Positions 61,466 through 64,000 of a stretch of DNA of 64,000 nucleotides are shown in pieces; within the stretch, counting starts at the first letter, position 1; the number at the start of each line of letters is the position of its first letter. A program made the translations under genes and the position numbers. The DNA is from DASVRZ01 sp038230215. GTDB taxonomy: Bacteria; Verrucomicrobiota; Verrucomicrobiia; Chthoniobacterales; DASVRZ01. The notes under the pieces were generated by a model. The model did not search any database. It was not told the origin of the DNA and saw only the letters and a program-made list of their open reading frames with translations. Where the stretch lies: NCBI GenBank assembly GCA_038230215.1, contig JBBRNR010000005.1:62001-126000 (forward strand), written 5' to 3'.

Positions 61466-61473
61466 GAGTTTGG

Positions 61474-61698
61474 CTACTTGGACGGGTCGGGAGCGATGGC
61501 TCGGCGTTTACGTGCTTTAAGCAGCCCTGCCTTCAAGTCGGCTCTTTCAGTTTTAGAAAGCCACGCGGTTGTAATCCGTGGGAAGTTCTGAGTGTCCACC
61601 GCTTCAACGGCAATTAAGACAACGGAACCGGGTTGAGCGTTGAGCCGGTTGAGGTGCGGCTGAAGCTCTGCAACGGTTGGAAGTGTTGGAGTTAGCAT
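61474..61698 (-). CDS. hypothetical mobile-element protein
   Basis: 74 residues, MLTPTLPTVAELQPHLNRLN, with a basic C-terminal tail (KAGLLKARKRRAIAPDPSK). No domain recognised. Its ATG directly follows an ACTGTCCCA repeat. Same operon as the nuclease and helicase. Confidence 0.55.
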   Translation of the reverse strand: MLTPTLPTVAELQPHLNRLNAQPGSVVLIAVEAVDTQNFPRITTAWLSKTERADLKAGLLKARKRRAIAPDPSK

Positions 61699-61812
61699 TG
61701 GGACAGTTCCTCACCAAACCATCCCACCCATTCCCACCCGCCTATATATAGGCGGATTGGGACAGTGGGAGTATGACACTGACTGCTATCAAATTGGGAT
61801 ATATGGGACAGT
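61699..61812. repeat. three ACTGTCCCA repeats and an 18-bp palindrome (possible origin or operator)
   Basis: The plus strand carries TGGGACAGT at 61699-61707, 61758-61766 and 61804-61812, all in the same direction, and the perfect palindrome CCGCCTATATATAGGCGG at 61738-61755. The block lies between the helicase gene and its downstream partner. Iteron-like repeats next to a replication helicase suggest origin or control sites; this is an inference. Confidence 0.6.
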
Positions 61813-61819
61813 TGGTAAT

Positions 61820-63298
61820 TCATGCCGCTAACTCCCATTTGTTGAGCGGGTTTTTCTTAATGAATCCACCCTTGTTGATCTCGGTAAATAGGTTGGTCGC
61901 CTGATGCTTCCCGATGCCCTTCGCCAGCCCGATAGCCGAAACCGCGTCGAGATACCTTAGACACTTACTGCCCTCGAATACCTGATCAGCCAGAGCCTTC
62001 AAAAGAAACACCCTGTCTGGCGATACCGTGGTATCGGCGTCGCAGCTCATGTGCATTCCATCCTCATCACTCCACCTAAATCTCTGTCCTTCCGACTTTG
62101 GAATATGAGTGCTGCGGGCGGTCTTGCAGTAGATGGTGGTGACGTTGTTATCGTCCATCTCCAGCGCAAGATTGGTTTCGGCTTTCCGCTCCAACTGGCT
62201 GCCAAGGTGGCCGCGTGTTTTCTGAAAGTCTTTCGAGGGGTTCCAGTGCAGCACGGCCACGATGTGCGTGTCGTATTCAATGGCGAGCTGCTGGAGTTTC
62301 TGCACTAGCTCAATCGACTCCTGCTCATCATTCGGGCCGCGCACCATGAGATCTGCCACGCCGTCGATCAGCACGGAATGGATGCCTTTGAACTTGGTGC
62401 TGGCCTCACGCATAAGCGCCTCTAATTCCACTAGGCGCTTCGCAGTCGGCACGCTGGTAATGCGGAAAGACAGAAGCCAGTTGGGACAGGTTGCGTATCC
62501 TTTCCGGCGGAGGGAGTTCACCAGAAGCCGGTGGTGGTCATTATCACTCTGCTCGGTGTCGAGGTGAATCACGGCCTGCCCTCTGTCATTCTGTGAATCA
62601 AAGCCTAACGTGTCGCCGTCGCCCGGTAAGGTCGCAGCAAGCAATCCACTCATGCTTCCTGATTTCCCGGATTTGATGTGCCCGGCTAATCCCGAAAGGT
62701 TTCCATTCGTTGACCACGGCTTTCCGTTTAATGTGAAGACTACGCGAGCCGCAGCGGGTGGCTTGGACGGATCGAATCGCAGCGCCGACCATTGGTCCAT
62801 GATGCTAGGTCGTGGACGAGTATCCGCTTCCATTTCTGCGATCTCTTTCTGAAGGTTTAAGATCTCAATCGGCAAATCGAAGTCCTGGACTTGTGCATAC
62901 AATCGCCCAAGGCTTTGACGCATTCGGGAAATCAGTTTCTCCCTGAGGATTCTTGCGGATCGTTGCCAGTCGGCAGACGATGAAGTTGCTTCAAATAATC
63001 GATTTAGGAATGGGACGCCTCCGACCTGATCCAAGCGGCGAGCATCCCTTAACGCTCGCGTAATGCTGTTGGCGTCGATTGGCTCCTCGGCTGCCCACAG
63101 TGTCTTCAGCAGCTCGAAAACCTCCGCATGAGCTGGGATGTGAAAATCAGCTTCGACGACTTTGAAGTCGGGGCTGTCTAGGATTTCGGGTTGTAGAATG
63201 AGCGAGCACAGCAAGGCAAGCTCATACTCAGGAGATTGAGGCATCGGAACCGGGGGCGGCGTTGACACCCACTCGGATTTAGATAGTATATGGGCCAT
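61820..63298 (-). CDS. DnaB/RepA-like replicative helicase
   Basis: 492 residues. The N-terminal domain matches the DnaB helicase N-terminus (PEYELALLCSLILQPEILDS, VFELLKTLWAAEEPIDANSI, LDQVGGVPFLNRLFEATSS). The C-terminal RecA-like core has a Walker A in SGLAGHIKSGKSGSMSGLLA and a Walker B in HSVLIDGVADLMVRGPNDEQ, with IVAVLHWNPSKDFQKTRGHL as the arginine-side segment. Such RepA/DnaB-like helicases drive plasmid or phage replication. A winged-helix tail follows. It is the central gene of the leftward operon; an HTH gene lies 50 bp upstream. Confidence 0.82.
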   Translation of the reverse strand: MAHILSKSEWVSTPPPVPMPQSPEYELALLCSLILQPEILDSPDFKVVEADFHIPAHAEVFELLKTLWAAEEPIDANSITRALRDARRLDQVGGVPFLNRLFEATSSSADWQRSARILREKLISRMRQSLGRLYAQVQDFDLPIEILNLQKEIAEMEADTRPRPSIMDQWSALRFDPSKPPAAARVVFTLNGKPWSTNGNLSGLAGHIKSGKSGSMSGLLAATLPGDGDTLGFDSQNDRGQAVIHLDTEQSDNDHHRLLVNSLRRKGYATCPNWLLSFRITSVPTAKRLVELEALMREASTKFKGIHSVLIDGVADLMVRGPNDEQESIELVQKLQQLAIEYDTHIVAVLHWNPSKDFQKTRGHLGSQLERKAETNLALEMDDNNVTTIYCKTARSTHIPKSEGQRFRWSDEDGMHMSCDADTTVSPDRVFLLKALADQVFEGSKCLRYLDAVSAIGLAKGIGKHQATNLFTEINKGGFIKKNPLNKWELAA

Positions 63299-63348
63299 CT
63301 TCAGTCAGTAGATTCAGCGGCAACCTTGGCGGGTGGGCCGCTGTTTCG

Positions 63349-63540
63349 TTAGATGGTGACTTCCTTACGCTCGAACCGATCCAAAGCTGCTAGCACTTTC
63401 GGCAGCGAAAATCTGACGCATCTGCGCGAGATGGGAATTTTCCCTGCCTTTGCCAAGGAATCGACTCCCCTTGGGGTCACTTGCAGGTATGGCGCAAGTT
63501 GTTCGCGAGTTAGTAGGTGACTGCTGGTTAGTGGGTCCAT
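63349..63540 (-). CDS. small helix-turn-helix (excisionase-like) protein
   Basis: 63 residues: SHLLTREQLAPYLQVTPRGV DSLAKAGKIPISRRC with the wing VRFSLPKVLAALDRFERKEV, the same architecture as the gene at 54504. Located directly upstream of the helicase; a perfect 9-bp inverted repeat lies 43 bp upstream of its start. Confidence 0.72.
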   Translation of the reverse strand: MDPLTSSHLLTREQLAPYLQVTPRGVDSLAKAGKIPISRRCVRFSLPKVLAALDRFERKEVTI

Positions 63541-63582
63541 GCGGTAAAGACTGCGCCCCGCATGAATTCTGGAAAAGGCGTT

Positions 63583-63602
63583 CGTTACCTATCTAGGTAA
63601 CG
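63583..63602. promoter_or_regulatory. perfect 9-bp inverted repeat (operator-like)
   Basis: Arms CGTTACCTA (63583-63591) and TAGGTAACG (63594-63602) with spacer TC, in the promoter region of the small HTH gene at 63349-63540. It is a plausible binding site for that or another element regulator. Confidence 0.6.
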
Positions 63603-63624
63603 CAAACTACTAAAAGTCAACGCT

Positions 63625-64000
63625 TTACGAACCTAAAACAATCCGGCTTACAAAGTCCGAATTTTCAATTTCCCCCTCATCGAGTTTTGCTAACTCCAGA
63701 CAAAGTGCATAATAATCAAATTTCTTTTCTTCAACAAGTATGTCCTTCCGCAGGCGCTTTTTAACTACCTCATTAATAACGACTTGCCCGTTTTCAAGAA
63801 AACTCGTTTCAAGTTCAATGTCCTGCTTTCGGTATGTGGTTGGAAGAGTCTTAATTTTGGATATTGCCTCGCGCCGTGCCTCCTGAGTCTTCGTGTCGAG
63901 CGCGAGAATGGTAAAACCCTGCTCTTTGAGCTGGCGAAGGGTGTTTAAGAAACTCAACTCGACTCCCTCTATATTATCTACGCTCGGAGGATTTAATATC
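63625..64000 (-). CDS. hypothetical protein, 5' end outside the window
   Basis: The frame stays open to the right edge: ILNPPSVDNIEGVELSFLNT is upstream of the first internal TTG at 63957, so the true start is beyond 64,000. Seen here are at least 124 residues (SFLNTLRQLKEQGFTILALD; KRLRKDILVEEKKFDYYALC). Lys/Glu-rich, no domain recognised. AT-richer than the chromosome side. Confidence 0.55.
   Translation of the reverse strand, partial: ILNPPSVDNIEGVELSFLNTLRQLKEQGFTILALDTKTQEARREAISKIKTLPTTYRKQDIELETSFLENGQVVINEVVKKRLRKDILVEEKKFDYYALCLELAKLDEGEIENSDFVSRIVLGS

Overview
The window reads as a chromosome segment of a Gram-negative bacterium of the phylum Verrucomicrobiota, joined at its right end to an integrated mobile element. 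The assignment is an inference. It rests on a PEP-CTERM exported protein, a TIGR02597-type exported protein, a pseudopilin/secretin (type II secretion-like) operon, a lipid A acyltransferase fused to a heptosyltransferase, dimeric-type glycyl-tRNA synthetase, and few Shine-Dalgarno sequences.

Layout. 1-4.1 kb: rhamnose catabolism on the minus strand (DeoR-family regulator, rhamnulokinase, bifunctional rhamnulose-1-phosphate aldolase/dehydrogenase cut by the left edge), with a perfect palindrome at the regulator start. 4.2-11.5 kb: XerC/D-type recombinase, a lone prepilin-like protein, tRNA-Gly(CCC), an EEP-family phosphatase and a cardiolipin synthase-like protein, monomeric NADP-isocitrate dehydrogenase, and Rex. 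11.5-20.1 kb: a tightly overlapping operon of an exported protein, pseudopilins G-H-I-J-K, assembly proteins L and M, a C-like protein and the secretin D; no ATPase (E) or platform protein (F) is present. 20.1-29.4 kb: GH63-type glucosidase, McsA/McsB, two exported AT-richer genes (PEP-CTERM and TIGR02597), M20 peptidase, transglutaminase-like protein, lipoprotein. 29.4-44.4 kb: a 1,227-residue methyltransferase/glycosyltransferase/RgpF-like protein, PurK, a short secretin-like domain protein, cyclophilin, the agmatine-to-putrescine pair AguB/AguA, MgtE, a histone H1-like protein, SecG, an oligopeptide-binding lipoprotein, the acyltransferase-heptosyltransferase fusion, and a zinc-ribbon gene broken by in-frame stops. 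44.4-53.4 kb: GlyRS, xylose isomerase-like protein, histidine kinase, TPR protein, small membrane protein, lipoate ligase-like protein, ParB, and a glutaminyl-cyclase-like lipoprotein lacking expected zinc ligands.

From tRNA-Arg(ACG) at 53.4 kb to the right edge the content changes to mobile-element genes: a rolling-circle (HUH) Rep with two small coupled genes, a membrane TPR protein and a DUF3800 protein (possible cargo), a DnaB/RepA-like helicase, an ERCC4-family nuclease, a terminase-small-subunit-like protein, a phage-type protein remnant, and five small helix-turn-helix genes, of which one is frameshifted and one is only 53 codons. Several unreported regulatory-looking structures lie here: repeats ACTGTCCCA (three copies) with an 18-bp palindrome, inverted repeats at gene starts, and a large branched hairpin with a U-run directly before a start codon. 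No integrase and no second attachment site are inside the window, so the element continues to the right.
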